64,000 bases of DNA, taken from contig JABHBK010000024.1 of NCBI GenBank assembly GCA_018673915.1, positions 50,879-114,878 of the forward strand, given 5' to 3'. A program made the translations under genes and the position numbers. Below the pieces are notes generated by a model that was given only the letters and a program-made list of their open reading frames with translations, was not told the DNA's origin and ran no database searches. Shown here one piece after another: positions 45,694 to 54,886 of this stretch; positions within the stretch are counted from its first letter, which is position 1; every line of letters begins with the position of its first letter. Source of the stretch: Nitrospina sp. Its GTDB lineage: Bacteria; Nitrospinota; Nitrospinia; Nitrospinales; VA-1.

Positions 45694-46386
45694 ATGAATG
45701 GGTATTTTATTACAGGAACCGATACCGGCGTAGGCAAATCAGTGGTGACGGCCTGCCTCACCACCCTGTTCAAAAGCCGGGGTGAAAATGTCGGAGTGAT
45801 GAAACCCATCGAGACCGGAGTCGACCCCGAGTGCAGCTCCGCCGCAAACTCCGATGCCAAGTTTCTGATGGAAGTTTCAGGCGTGCAGGATGCCGATGTT
45901 TGCACTTATCGCTTAAAAACTCCAGCCTCTCCTTACCAGGCGGCCCAGATAGAGGGAAAAGAAATTGACCCGGAAAAAATTTTGGAAAAGTTTCGGGTGC
46001 TTCAGGCCAAACACTCTATGATGCTGGTCGAGGGCATAGGAGGCCTTCAGGTACCGATAACCCGGCAGTATAATGTAGCCGACCTGGCTTTGCAAATGAA
46101 CCTTCCCCTGATCATTGTTAGTCGCATACAGATAGGCACATTGAATCATACCCTGCTGACCATCAACGCTGCCCGGCAACATGGTCTGAAGGTCAAAGGC
46201 GTGATCCTTAATCCATCTCATGGAGGTGAGTTAGATGCAATTGAAGAGGAGCAAGCCCCACTAATCGAAGAATTTTCAGATACACCCGTGCTGGGGAATT
46301 GCCCTTTTATTCAAGATGTTTCTTCTGAAGGAATCAAAAATAGTCTAGGACTAATACAGAGAAATTTTCAGGAAGCACAAATTTAA
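45694..46386 (+). CDS. bioD: dethiobiotin synthetase
   Basis: 230 residues. The ATP loop ITGTDTGVGKSVV, VMKPIETGV, and VEGIGGLQVPI with the later LILN... region match BioD. It closes the ureido ring of dethiobiotin from DAPA, CO2 and ATP. GAGGAAAAGC precedes the ATG. The other biotin genes (bioA, bioB, bioF) are not in the window, so the pathway is scattered in this genome. Confidence 0.92.
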   Translation: MNGYFITGTDTGVGKSVVTACLTTLFKSRGENVGVMKPIETGVDPECSSAANSDAKFLMEVSGVQDADVCTYRLKTPASPYQAAQIEGKEIDPEKILEKFRVLQAKHSMMLVEGIGGLQVPITRQYNVADLALQMNLPLIIVSRIQIGTLNHTLLTINAARQHGLKVKGVILNPSHGGELDAIEEEQAPLIEEFSDTPVLGNCPFIQDVSSEGIKNSLGLIQRNFQEAQI

Positions 46387-46420
46387 CGACTGGTGTTTTG
46401 TCACTCTAAAGTTAAACCCT

Positions 46421-47137
46421 TCACTTCTCGGGGTCGGACTTGAACTCGTAGCCTTTTTCTCGGTGGGTGATAATGTGTTTTGGCGATTGGGGGTTTTTCT
46501 CAAAATATTTACGCAGACGGGCCACAAAATTATCTACAGTCCTGGTTTCTGTTTGAGGATCATAACCCCAGACTTTTTCCAGTAGCTCCTCACGAGTAAC
46601 AATCTTTCCTTGTTGCGATACCAGCAATTTCATTAACAAAGCCTCTTTTGCAGTCAGGTAGAATTCATCTGAACAGCCTTTGGCTTTTCCGCTAGAAAAG
46701 TTGATCCACATTTCACCAAACTGAAATACCCCCTGATCGTGCACCGGTTCCTTATACCACTCCCATCGACGAAGGATGCCTTTGACTCTCAGCAGTAGTT
46801 CTGGCAGATGGAAGGGCTTGGTTAAATAGTCATCGGCCCCAGCGGCCAGCCCTAACTCCCGGTCTTCATCTGTAGACTTGGCAGATAACATTAATATCGG
46901 GAACCGCATGTCGGTGTTGCGAATTCTCCTGGCTACTTCCAGTCCGCTCAACTTGGGGAGCATAATGTCCAGGATCATCAGATCAAAGTCCTCTTCCCCT
47001 AGAAGATCCATAGCCAGCTGTCCGTTTTCGGCCAGGGTGACGCTATAACCCTCCCGCTCCAAATTAAATTGCAGTCCTTTGGCCAGATGCGCTTCGTCTT
47101 CAACGACAATAATTTTTTTTCCGCTATTATTCATCAC
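46421..47137 (-). CDS. OmpR/PhoB-family response regulator
   Basis: 238 residues. Receiver domain (D14/E15 region, phospho-acceptor D57 in LMILDIMLPKLSG, K107) and a C-terminal winged helix (about 140-235) with LTAKEALLMKLLVSQQG and RTVDNFVARLRKYFE. It should bind direct-repeat promoters when phosphorylated. Its partner kinase is the next gene upstream, 23 bases away. The regulon is unknown; PhoB-like recognition is possible but not shown. Confidence 0.93.
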   Translation of the reverse strand: MMNNSGKKIIVVEDEAHLAKGLQFNLEREGYSVTLAENGQLAMDLLGEEDFDLMILDIMLPKLSGLEVARRIRNTDMRFPILMLSAKSTDEDRELGLAAGADDYLTKPFHLPELLLRVKGILRRWEWYKEPVHDQGVFQFGEMWINFSSGKAKGCSDEFYLTAKEALLMKLLVSQQGKIVTREELLEKVWGYDPQTETRTVDNFVARLRKYFEKNPQSPKHIITHREKGYEFKSDPEK

Positions 47138-47160
47138 TTACCCAAACTATAAAACCTGCG

Positions 47161-48126
47161 CTAAGCCTCGACTTCCTTGCTAGCCGAAACCGCTGGAAGC
47201 AAAACCGAAAATATGGAACCCTTTCCCCTTCCGGGGCTGGCAACTTTCAACCGGCCTTTATGATTTTTAACAATTTCGCTGGAAATAAACAATCCCAGCC
47301 CAGCTCCTTCAATATTTTGCGTGTCCTTGTTTTGCACCCGGTAAAATTTTCTAAAAATCTTCTTCATGTCCTTTTTATCAAAACCGATTCCCTGGTCCTG
47401 AAAATTCACTTCCCAATACTTACCGATTTTTTGTAAGTTTATAATCAACGAGGAACCCTCAGGAGAATACCGAAGTGCATTACTGATAAGATTATTAAAC
47501 ACCATGCGCAAAGCTCTTTTGTCCAGATTCAGTGTAGGAGAACTTCCAAGTTTCAAATCCAAAGAACATTGTTTTTCCTCAAACTGGCGTTTGTGCCCTT
47601 TGACCACATCTGCAATGAATTCCCCCAGATTCACCGGTTGAAACTGCATGGCCATACTCGTGGGGTCGGCCTTGCTCGATTGCAGGATGTTGTCGATCAA
47701 CCCAGATAGACGTTGTGTATCCGACAACATGGTCTCGACAAAATCTTTTCCTTCTTCATTCGAGACATCCTGGTATTTCATGGTTTCTAGATAGAGCTGA
47801 ATTGAAGCGAGCGGGGATTTCAATTCGTGCGAAACACTGGCCACAAAATTACTTTGCATCTGGTTCAAACGGTTTTGCTTGTTCCAATATACAAAAATCA
47901 CGTAGACACCCGCGAGAATCAGTAGCATCAGGAAACAGCCCTCAAACAATATCAGCCACTGAATTTCAACGGTGAACAAATCTGGCCGAATTCTTTGGGC
48001 AAACTCCTTGATTGCAAGGTTGTTTTCCAGATACCAGTTTATCCAAACCGCCATGAGCACGATCCAGGCTACTTGAACCCCGATAAACACCATGATGGGA
48101 TGGAACAAATTTCGCAATCTACCCAT
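47161..48126 (-). CDS. membrane sensor histidine kinase
   Basis: 321 residues. Two membrane helices (about 10-32 and 54-80) enclose only about 20 extracytoplasmic residues, and there is no clear HAMP or PAS domain, so it probably senses within the membrane or via a partner. HisKA: FVASVSHELKSPLASIQ; ATP-binding: MVFNNLISNALRYSPEG, FQDQGIGF and GAGLGLFIS. It should phosphorylate the OmpR-type regulator encoded next. The divergent gene is a fatty-acid desaturase, which makes membrane state a possible signal (inference). Confidence 0.93.
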   Translation of the reverse strand: MGRLRNLFHPIMVFIGVQVAWIVLMAVWINWYLENNLAIKEFAQRIRPDLFTVEIQWLILFEGCFLMLLILAGVYVIFVYWNKQNRLNQMQSNFVASVSHELKSPLASIQLYLETMKYQDVSNEEGKDFVETMLSDTQRLSGLIDNILQSSKADPTSMAMQFQPVNLGEFIADVVKGHKRQFEEKQCSLDLKLGSSPTLNLDKRALRMVFNNLISNALRYSPEGSSLIINLQKIGKYWEVNFQDQGIGFDKKDMKKIFRKFYRVQNKDTQNIEGAGLGLFISSEIVKNHKGRLKVASPGRGKGSIFSVLLPAVSASKEVEA

Positions 48127-48342
48127 TGACCCCTCTAACTCATCTTATACTTCCGATAATCATCACTTAATTACAACCTTCTGATTTCTACTACTTTACC
48201 AATCCCAGTGCCTAAATTGAAAGTTTAATTACATCGCATCACCGCCGGTGCCTGGTGGGATATTACAAAAGTTTTACATACGCTTTGAACAAGTCACGAT
48301 ATCATTAAAACAGCAAAATACTTTCAATTGGGGAGCTTTTCA

Positions 48343-49242
48343 ATGACTAGTGATTCTACCGAAAATTACCAACTCAAATTTAACCCGATCGCCACTTCTG
48401 TTCTCGCCACTGTACATATTATGGCGTTGTTGGCTTTTTTCCCGTTTGCATTTTCCTGGAGTGCTGTAGCAGTCATGTTTTTTCTGTACTGGGTCACAGC
48501 ATCACTAGGCATTTGTCTCGGTTTCCATCGCTTTCTCACGCATCGAGGTTTTGCCTTGCCAAAGTGGCTGGCCTATACAGTGGTCTTTTTTGGAACTCTG
48601 GCTTGTCAAAATGGCCCCATCAAATGGGTTGGGCAACACCGCATGCATCACGCAGGTTCAGACACACCCGATGATCCGCATAGCGCTAAAAAGGGTTTCT
48701 GGTGGGCACATCTTAATTGGATGTTTTTTACCCATTCCAAGTTTGATGACAGTCAAGTGCTACACGACTACACCAAGGATTTTTGTGAAGACCCATTCTA
48801 CAAGTTTCTCGACAAATATTTTGTTTTAGTTCAATTTGCGTTCGGCTTCACGCTGCTTGCCATTGGCGGGCTTCCCTGGGTTGTTTGGGGGATCTTTGTT
48901 CGCTTGGTGGTGACTTACCATTCCACTTGGTTGGTAAACAGCGCAGCACACTGGTACGGCTATGTGACCTTTCCCCTTAAAAATGATCTTTCCACCAATT
49001 GTTGGTGGGTAGGGCTTTTGGCTTGGGGCGAAGGCTGGCACAATAACCACCATGCATTCCCAAAGTCTGCCCGACATGGTTTGCGGGCTTGGGAGATTGA
49101 CATGACCTGGTGGGCAATTTGCTTTTTGGAGAAACTCGGCCTCGCTAAAGACATTAAAGTGGCCCAGTTAACCCCCAACCCAGATAGCCACAAAAATGAA
49201 GCTCCGGCGTTTATCGGGAAAATTATTACCCAGGCAGCCTGA
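48343..49242 (+). CDS. acyl-lipid/acyl-CoA delta-9-type fatty acid desaturase
   Basis: 299 residues from the ATG at 48343, preceded by GGGGAG at 7 bases. Four to five membrane helices and three His boxes are visible: HRFLTH, HRMHH and HNNHH, the di-iron ligands of the SCD/delta-9 desaturase family. It introduces a double bond in saturated acyl chains with O2, affecting membrane fluidity. No fused cytochrome b5 or rubredoxin domain is present, so an outside electron donor is needed. A clear terminator follows. Confidence 0.92.
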   Translation: MTSDSTENYQLKFNPIATSVLATVHIMALLAFFPFAFSWSAVAVMFFLYWVTASLGICLGFHRFLTHRGFALPKWLAYTVVFFGTLACQNGPIKWVGQHRMHHAGSDTPDDPHSAKKGFWWAHLNWMFFTHSKFDDSQVLHDYTKDFCEDPFYKFLDKYFVLVQFAFGFTLLAIGGLPWVVWGIFVRLVVTYHSTWLVNSAAHWYGYVTFPLKNDLSTNCWWVGLLAWGEGWHNNHHAFPKSARHGLRAWEIDMTWWAICFLEKLGLAKDIKVAQLTPNPDSHKNEAPAFIGKIITQAA

Positions 49243-49270
49243 TTCGCCATCCTTAAATAAATTTAATAGA

Positions 49271-49300
49271 AAGCCACGCCTAAATGGCGTGGCTTTTTTT
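49271..49300 (+). terminator. rho-independent terminator after desaturase gene
   Basis: AAGCCACGCC-TAAAT-GGCGTGGCTT followed by T-run, a 10-bp perfect stem. Confidence 0.92.
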
Positions 49301-49335
49301 ATTTGGCGTTTATTGGCTCGACTCAAAAAGTCTCG

Positions 49336-50133
49336 TTATTCTGAACAGTCAAACTCAACATGGTAGCCGGTGTATTTACGCATGTTGATTACCCGGGTCT
49401 CAAAAATCAGGTACTGACCCTTTATACCGGTCAAGCGGTCGGTAAATTCAGGAGTTTTATCCAGATTATGACTGGTGATTTTTTCAGGAACAGATTGGAC
49501 CGGATAAACCAGTTCCTGCACCGTTTCACCCTTAACCACATACTTTTTTAAAGACTCCGGAATGAGCTCATGAGCTTTATCTCGAAGAGCGAGCAGGTCA
49601 ACCTCTTCCACACCCCCTTTGAGCATTTTGCGCCAATTCGTTTTATCTGCAAAGTGTTCTGCCAGAATCACTTCAATTTGCCCCGAAAGGATTCTCTCTG
49701 GAACTTTGGCAATAATCAATCCTTTAACAGCCCCCTGGTCTATCCAGCGGTCAGGAATATTAGTATGTCGAGTAATACCGACCTTCACCCCACTGGTCAA
49801 CGAAAGATAGACAAAGTGGTCCATGTTGCAATGAGTCCGCCAGAACTCACGGTCGGCTTCATTCCCTTTTTCATGTACACATAGTTCGGGGCGAAACGAG
49901 CACATGGCATTTTCCGGTAAATCCCGGGAGCAGACAAAACAATAACCCTGGTCATAAGATTTGCGGGTCTTCCGTCCGCATTCGATACAGGTTATGTTAC
50001 CGGACCATTGCAAACGGATTAGCTTGCCGATATGTGGATTCAAGGGATATAAATTTTGATCAAGATTTAAAAAATACGCAATCGGCTGTTGAGCTTCCAC
50101 ATTCATTTTTCGTAGCTGACCTAAAAGTTTCAT
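49336..50133 (-). CDS. DUF2797 domain protein
   Basis: 265 residues. A Cys pair motif CIECGRKTRKSYDQGYC with a second FVCSRDLP suggests a zinc ribbon; then ELCVHEK and DHFVYLSLTSGVKVGITR, with IPDRWIDQGAV, match the DUF2797 family, which has a GIY-YIG-like central segment. The function is not known. It is 17 bases downstream of the small membrane protein on the same strand. Confidence 0.85.
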   Translation of the reverse strand: MKLLGQLRKMNVEAQQPIAYFLNLDQNLYPLNPHIGKLIRLQWSGNITCIECGRKTRKSYDQGYCFVCSRDLPENAMCSFRPELCVHEKGNEADREFWRTHCNMDHFVYLSLTSGVKVGITRHTNIPDRWIDQGAVKGLIIAKVPERILSGQIEVILAEHFADKTNWRKMLKGGVEEVDLLALRDKAHELIPESLKKYVVKGETVQELVYPVQSVPEKITSHNLDKTPEFTDRLTGIKGQYLIFETRVINMRKYTGYHVEFDCSE

Positions 50134-50150
50134 CTAAATTTCTCCATGAA

Positions 50151-50318
50151 TTAACGGCCCTTTTTCTGATCCGATCTGGATAAGAAAAGGTCCAGAGCAG
50201 CTACTGCTAATAAAACTGTTGCCACCACTGTTATCGAATCAAAAACCAGAAAGCTCACTAAAAATAGAAGGAGATAAAGAAAAACCCGAATCACTTTATG
50301 TCGACCCATAGCAAACAT
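50151..50318 (-). CDS. small two-helix membrane protein, probably leaderless
   Basis: 55 residues from the ATG at 50318. Two hydrophobic stretches (VFLYLLLFLVSFLVF and VVATVLLAVAALDLFL) suggest a short membrane hairpin with basic ends (GRHK, DQKKGR). A GTG at 50336 is in frame, but a predicted promoter places the transcription start on the A of the ATG at 50318, so no ribosome site would be used. The function is unknown. It precedes the DUF2797 gene. Confidence 0.5.
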   Translation of the reverse strand: MFAMGRHKVIRVFLYLLLFLVSFLVFDSITVVATVLLAVAALDLFLSRSDQKKGR

Positions 50319-50650
50319 GGCACGATTATAAGGCACTCACATCTCCACTGCAAAAATCAAGGTTCCCCCACATACAAGGGAAGCTTCCCTCTCCCCTGGA
50401 TTTTTGGTCCTGGACAAAATTATCCCAATTCCCCAGATTTACATGGACAGAGCACAAACGACTAAAAATCAACGGTTTTGGTAATGCCTCACAAATTATG
50501 CCAGAAAAGCCTGAAAATTTAACACAATTGGGACATTAGAATTGCTGGAACAGGTTAACATTATGAGGTAGACTTTATACGGGGAGAACAGATAAAGCCA
50601 TGGCATCCGTTTAAGGATAATTTAATAGACTTCTTTTTATTTGTTCTGAT
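50319..50650. other. 332-base intergenic region
   Basis: Divergent spacer between the small membrane protein and the second HDOD gene. Besides the leftward promoter at 50325-50353, no gene, terminator or convincing rightward promoter was seen; a TTAACA/TATACG pair near 50555-50581 has too short a spacer (15). Confidence 0.4.
50325..50353 (-). promoter_or_regulatory. predicted sigma70 promoter (minus strand)
   Basis: TTGCAG (50353-50348) and TATAAT (50330-50325) with a 17-base spacer. The start is expected near 50318, which coincides with an ATG. Confidence 0.6.
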
Positions 50651-51508
50651 ATGAGTTTGATAGAAATTCAAGATTTGATAAGCGAAAACGAACCGCTCGC
50701 TTCTCTGCCCAATACTTTTTATAAATTGCGGGAAGTGGTTTCTAACCCGAACTGCGATTTTGATGACATCGCTGAAATAATCACCCTCGATCCCTCCCTG
50801 ACCGTACGTCTCTTAAAAATAGTAAATAGTGCATTTTATGGATTGCGCGGAGAAGTCGAAACGATTCCTCATGCAATGGGAATAGTGGGAACAGAACAAC
50901 TGATGCAGCTGGTTTTAGCTACCACTGTGGTTGGGCAATTCAAAAATATTCCCAAAGACATGATGGACATGGATTATTTCTGGAAGCATAGTGTCGCTTG
51001 CGGATTGTCTGCCCGTGCCATTAATGAAGCACGCGAAGAAAACGAAGGGGAAAGTATTTTCGTTGCTGGCCTCCTGCATGATATTGGCCGTTTGGTGATG
51101 TGCCTCAAAGTACCTGACCAACTCAAAATTGTTTTAGGCTTTGCCAAAAAAAGTGGGGACCGCTGGTATAAAGCCGAAGCCAAATACTTCGGGTTTGATC
51201 ATGGTGGTGTCGGCGGGGCCCTTCTACGTGCTTGGAACCTCCCGAAAAAATTACAGGAAGCTGTTGCCCACCACCACTTTCCGGCATCTGCTAAAAAGTA
51301 TCCTCAAGAAGCCGCCATCGTGCATCTGGCAGATAGAATCAGTCACCACATTGTTTTAGATTCTGGCAATGATACAGAAAGCTTCTCTTATGACAAGGAT
51401 GCGTGGGACGCCGTTCAACTATCCGAGAGTTCGCATCTTCCACAAATTTTAGAACAAACAAATTCTCAATTCGAAGAAGTCAGTGAGATTTTTCTTCAAA
51501 CCGCATAA
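50651..51508 (+). CDS. HDOD-domain signalling protein
   Basis: 285 residues. The HDOD blocks LPNTFYKLREVVSNP, ITLDPSLTVRLLKIVNSAFYG, VGTEQLMQLVLATTV, HSVACGLSARAI and VAGLLHDIGRLVM are clear. It keeps HDIG, nearer to true HD hydrolases than most HDOD proteins, though metal hydrolysis is not expected. It probably acts as a protein-interaction hub in signalling. It has no neighbouring chemotaxis or motility genes. It shares domain type with the protein at 18866-19720. Confidence 0.88.
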   Translation: MSLIEIQDLISENEPLASLPNTFYKLREVVSNPNCDFDDIAEIITLDPSLTVRLLKIVNSAFYGLRGEVETIPHAMGIVGTEQLMQLVLATTVVGQFKNIPKDMMDMDYFWKHSVACGLSARAINEAREENEGESIFVAGLLHDIGRLVMCLKVPDQLKIVLGFAKKSGDRWYKAEAKYFGFDHGGVGGALLRAWNLPKKLQEAVAHHHFPASAKKYPQEAAIVHLADRISHHIVLDSGNDTESFSYDKDAWDAVQLSESSHLPQILEQTNSQFEEVSEIFLQTA

Positions 51509-51631
51509 ACAACTTCTTTATATCTGTTAACTGCAAAGTACTCCCACCCAATTTTCTCCTGTCAACAGAAATAATCACTCAATAATTTTTGTTCATAAAA
51601 TTTAACAAAAAAATTAATTTTAAAGCTTGAA

Positions 51632-51660
51632 TTGTTTCTAAACATAAGGGACACTATTAA
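51632..51660 (+). promoter_or_regulatory. possible weak sigma70 promoter
   Basis: TTGTTT (51632-51637) and TATTAA (51655-51660) with a 17-base spacer, 45 bases before the ATG of the small Cys-containing protein. Confidence 0.3.
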
Positions 51661-51704
51661 AGTTAAGAGAGACAGTGATCTTTGAACTCACAAGGAGAAT
51701 CTTG

Positions 51705-51929
51705 ATGGAAGACTTAACAATTTCTAAAGGTTGGTTTGAGAATAAGGATGATGAACCCTCGGTGATAAAAAAGAAGTTCTGTGAGCACAGGGCCAACACT
51801 GTCACCCTGGACTACGAACTCGGCGTTGAGTATTGCTCATTCTGCGGAGCTTTAGCCCATTACAATTCTGATTTAGACAAACTGGAATGGAAGCTGCCGG
51901 AATATTTGCAAAAACAAAATTATAACTAA
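51705..51929 (+). CDS. small Cys/His protein, unknown
   Basis: 74 residues from the ATG at 51705, with AAGGAG 7 bases upstream; an extension to 51675 has no ribosome site. FCEHRANT followed by VEYCSFCGALAHY gives CxH and CxxC pairs spaced like a small zinc-binding site. The good ribosome site and the very strong terminator that follows support a real, possibly well-expressed gene. I do not know its family. Confidence 0.65.
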   Translation: MEDLTISKGWFENKDDEPSVIKKKFCEHRANTVTLDYELGVEYCSFCGALAHYNSDLDKLEWKLPEYLQKQNYN

Positions 51930-51953
51930 ATAGGGATTCTTTCCATATCCCAT

Positions 51954-51991
51954 AAAAACCCCCCTGGCCTTTAGAGGCCAGGGGGGTTTTT
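51954..51991. terminator. bidirectional terminator
   Basis: A5-CCCCCCTGGCCT-TTAG-AGGCCAGGGGGG-T5: a perfect 12-bp GC-rich stem flanked by A- and T-runs. It serves both the small gene at 51705 (rightward) and the phosphate transporter gene (leftward). Confidence 0.93.
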
Positions 51992-52020
51992 GTATTTACC
52001 CTTCGGCAGGTATTTAATTA

Positions 52021-53271
52021 CTAGGGTAAAAATATCAAAAATATTTTGTAGCACAACATGGCTATGACAGCTGTAAATGGAATGGTCGAAATCCAGGATA
52101 TAGCGATCATTTTGATAATATCCAAATTCAGAGTTGGCAAACCTCTGGCCAGCCCCACGCCAATCACCGAACCAACCAGAGTATGCGTTGTAGAAATAGG
52201 CAGGCCCATTTTGGAACAGATTAAAACAACTGTGGCGGCTCCAAATGTTGCCGCGAACCCTCTTGAGGGAGTAAGCTCAGTAATTTTTTCTCCAATCGTT
52301 GCCATAACCTTGGCTCCCCAAACCAGTAATCCCAAAACAATGCATCCCCCACCCAACCCTAATATCCAGGCAGGCATGATTACTTTCATATGCACCTGTC
52401 CATCTTGGAGAATTGCCACAACCGCCGCCAAGGGGCCCACTGCATTAGCAACATCGTTGGAGCCGTGAGCAAAAGCCACATAAAACGCCGTTAAAATCTG
52501 CAGGTACTTAAACACATTTTCTGTTTCATGAAATTGTTTTTGCAGATCCCACGTTGAGTTGTAAGGAATCTTTGTCGCCAGATACTTTGTGACTACAAAT
52601 GCCAGAGCTCCCACGGCAAGGGAAATCATCAGAGCCCTGTCAAACGAAAGGTTAAGATGAAGGTTTTTCAATCCCTTATAAACCATGGCGTTGGTAAGAA
52701 TCACAAACACAAAAAACACCATATAAGGAAGCAGGTTTTTAGCGTAAATCAAAGGAGTCCGCTTGCTGAAAACGGCTTTACTGATAAAAGTAAATACCAC
52801 AAAAGCTACAAAACCACCCATAAGGGGCGAAACTACCCAGCTTAAAACTACCTGACCAACTTTTCCCCAGTTAATGACATCCATGCCTCCGGCGATGACA
52901 CCAAACCCCACCACGCCTCCGACAATAGAATGGGTTGTAGAAACCGGCCAACCCAGATAACTGGATATATGCAACCAGAGCGCCGCAGCTAGTAAGGCGG
53001 AAATCATGCCATAAACCAAATGATAAGGAACCGCCTCAAACACAGATGGATCAAGCATTCCCTTGCGAATCGTGTCAGAGACATGACCGCCCACCAAAAA
53101 GGCACCGGCAAATTCTGCCACGGCCGCGATCATTATGGCCTGCTTAAATGTCAACGCCTTGGAACCTACGCTTGTCCCCATGGCATTGGCAACATCATTT
53201 GCCCCAATATTGCACGCCATATAGATACATGCGATCACGGCGAATGAAAGCAGAAAAGTGTCTAAATCCAA
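52021..53271 (-). CDS. PiT-family inorganic phosphate transporter
   Basis: 416 residues from TTG with AAGGAG 6 bases upstream. About ten membrane helices with the two inverted PHO4 repeats: NIGANDVANAMGTSVGSKAL near the N-terminus and AHGSNDVANAVGPLAAV in the second half; also GWPVSTTHSIVGGVVG and GLPISTTHTLVGSVIG. It imports phosphate as a metal-phosphate or with cation symport. It is co-transcribed with the DUF47 gene 47 bases upstream, the common PiT-accessory pairing. Confidence 0.94.
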   Translation of the reverse strand: MDLDTFLLSFAVIACIYMACNIGANDVANAMGTSVGSKALTFKQAIMIAAVAEFAGAFLVGGHVSDTIRKGMLDPSVFEAVPYHLVYGMISALLAAALWLHISSYLGWPVSTTHSIVGGVVGFGVIAGGMDVINWGKVGQVVLSWVVSPLMGGFVAFVVFTFISKAVFSKRTPLIYAKNLLPYMVFFVFVILTNAMVYKGLKNLHLNLSFDRALMISLAVGALAFVVTKYLATKIPYNSTWDLQKQFHETENVFKYLQILTAFYVAFAHGSNDVANAVGPLAAVVAILQDGQVHMKVIMPAWILGLGGGCIVLGLLVWGAKVMATIGEKITELTPSRGFAATFGAATVVLICSKMGLPISTTHTLVGSVIGVGLARGLPTLNLDIIKMIAISWISTIPFTAVIAMLCYKIFLIFLP

Positions 53272-53318
53272 ACCAGGCTCCTTGCCAAGGTTGAAAAAAA
53301 ATTAAAGGGAATTTGGGT

Positions 53319-53990
53319 TTATTGAGAAAGGAATATCCTGAGAGTTTTACCAATCTGTTCTGTCTTATCTGCAACAGCTCCTAGCTTTTTAATCACTTCA
53401 TTCCAAAGCAATAAATCTGCGGAACCTAAATCATTGCCCACGGCAAACAGCTGTTGGGCCAAATGAAACTGCTTGCGGTCAGCTTCCCATTCTGCAGTAG
53501 CAAGCTCCTGGGTAGCTTTTTCGACTTTATCCGCTTCAGCCCCGCCAAAAGAAGCCTCCAGCAAGGCATCCAATTCGGAAATCAGGTCACAACCCATATG
53601 CGCAGTATTTACAACATGGTCCACCAATTCCTTCAATGAGGATTTGATTTCTTCCGGTGCGACCAGGTTTTTAATGCGCAACAAAACCGCTAAATCCTCT
53701 ACGGCATCAGCAATATCATCTTGTGCGGAAAGGAGGGGCATGAAATCCTTTTTATCCACTGGCAGAAACATGCTTTGCCGCATATGAGAGCGGATATCGT
53801 CCTTAATAATATCGGCCTCATGTTCGAGCTTCACAATCAGTTCGGATATATTTTTAACTGAATCGTAGTCCTTCTTTCCCAGAGCGTCAAACAGGGGGTT
53901 GACTTGCTCTACGCAAGCGCGAACCTTGTCCATATGGCTCGCAAGGGGCTTGAACGGCGATTTCGCAAACATTGACAGGATGGATCTCAT
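53319..53990 (-). CDS. DUF47 / PhoU-like phosphate-transport accessory protein
   Basis: 224 residues from the ATG at 53990, preceded by AAGGAGG. All-helical PhoU-like fold with KLEHEADIIKDDIRSHM and FMPLLSAQDDIADAVEDLAVLL, the TIGR00153/DUF47 signatures. It is believed to control the adjacent PiT transporter. The gene directly precedes the PiT gene, in the usual order. Confidence 0.92.
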   Translation of the reverse strand: MRSILSMFAKSPFKPLASHMDKVRACVEQVNPLFDALGKKDYDSVKNISELIVKLEHEADIIKDDIRSHMRQSMFLPVDKKDFMPLLSAQDDIADAVEDLAVLLRIKNLVAPEEIKSSLKELVDHVVNTAHMGCDLISELDALLEASFGGAEADKVEKATQELATAEWEADRKQFHLAQQLFAVGNDLGSADLLLWNEVIKKLGAVADKTEQIGKTLRIFLSQ

Positions 53991-54149
53991 CTGACCTCCT
54001 TGGTCATAAAGGTTAGGCACGCTAAACTTATTCTATTTACCCGCAAGTTTCAACCCCCTAAAATATACTGTTTATCCTCTGGCAGAAAAAGCCTGCAAAC
54101 CGGACTCCATTCGAACAGACAATCCGCCACAAATATCCCTTATAGCTCA

Positions 54150-54869
54150 TTACCTGCCCATCATCGCGTACCAGTCTTCCAGGCGTTCTACCTGAAGGGA
54201 GGAGTTTGACTGGCGGACATTTCCCATCTCGCCTGAAGGGCTCCCTCCATAATTATGCCCCGGATACAAAGTGACATGATCTTCAATCTTTGAAAGCCGC
54301 CGTGTAAGAGTACGAAATAATTCTTCACTATTTCCTCCGGGCAAATCCACCCGCCCACAACCTTGTAAGAAAAGGGTATCGCCGGCAATAAGACTATCCG
54401 CCACCCTGAAACATTGGGATCCAGGCGTATGCCCCGGAGTATGCAGAAAGCTGATCTCCACAGAACCCAGTTTAAGCTTGTCTTCCCCATCTACCTGCTT
54501 CATGTCAGACATGGAGATGCCCGTAACCTTCTTCAGTCCTTCCGCCTCATGCTTGTTAACATAGACCGGCACAGGATTCTTTTCCATCAATTCAGCCAAA
54601 CCTGTAATTTCCATGCCAAAAATTTCTCCTCCTACATGGTCCGGGTGGTAATGGGTCACCAAAGCGCCGGTAAGCTTCATGCCATCCTCTTCAACAACTT
54701 TTAAAATTCCATCAATATCCCAAGCCGGGTCGACCACCACACATTCGCGGGTTTCCTGATCACCAATCAAATATAAAAAATTGGCCATCGAACGCGCCGA
54801 AGGGTCCTGGGTCCCTAAATCGATCCCCGACAACAACTGTTTGAAATATATCGGACTTTTTTCTGGCAA
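54150..54869 (-). CDS. MBL-fold hydrolase (glyoxalase II-like)
   Basis: 239 residues from TTG with AGGAGG 5 bases upstream. THYHPDHVGGE, HTPGHTPGSQCF, AGDTLFLQGCGRVDLPGG and LYPGHNYGG are the zinc-binding blocks of the hydroxyacylglutathione-hydrolase/persulfide-dioxygenase-like group. The VVDPAWDIDGIL start is typical too. Thioester hydrolysis or persulfide oxidation are both possible; there is no fused rhodanese domain. It is 17 bases downstream of the S1/P1 nuclease gene. Confidence 0.9.
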   Translation of the reverse strand: MPEKSPIYFKQLLSGIDLGTQDPSARSMANFLYLIGDQETRECVVVDPAWDIDGILKVVEEDGMKLTGALVTHYHPDHVGGEIFGMEITGLAELMEKNPVPVYVNKHEAEGLKKVTGISMSDMKQVDGEDKLKLGSVEISFLHTPGHTPGSQCFRVADSLIAGDTLFLQGCGRVDLPGGNSEELFRTLTRRLSKIEDHVTLYPGHNYGGSPSGEMGNVRQSNSSLQVERLEDWYAMMGR

Positions 54870-54886
54870 GGTTTCCTCCTATCCCA

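Noticed and set aside
50555..50581. Possible rightward promoter TTAACA/TATACG before the second HDOD gene
   Set aside because: The spacer is only 15 bases, outside the normal 16-18 range, and the boxes are weak.
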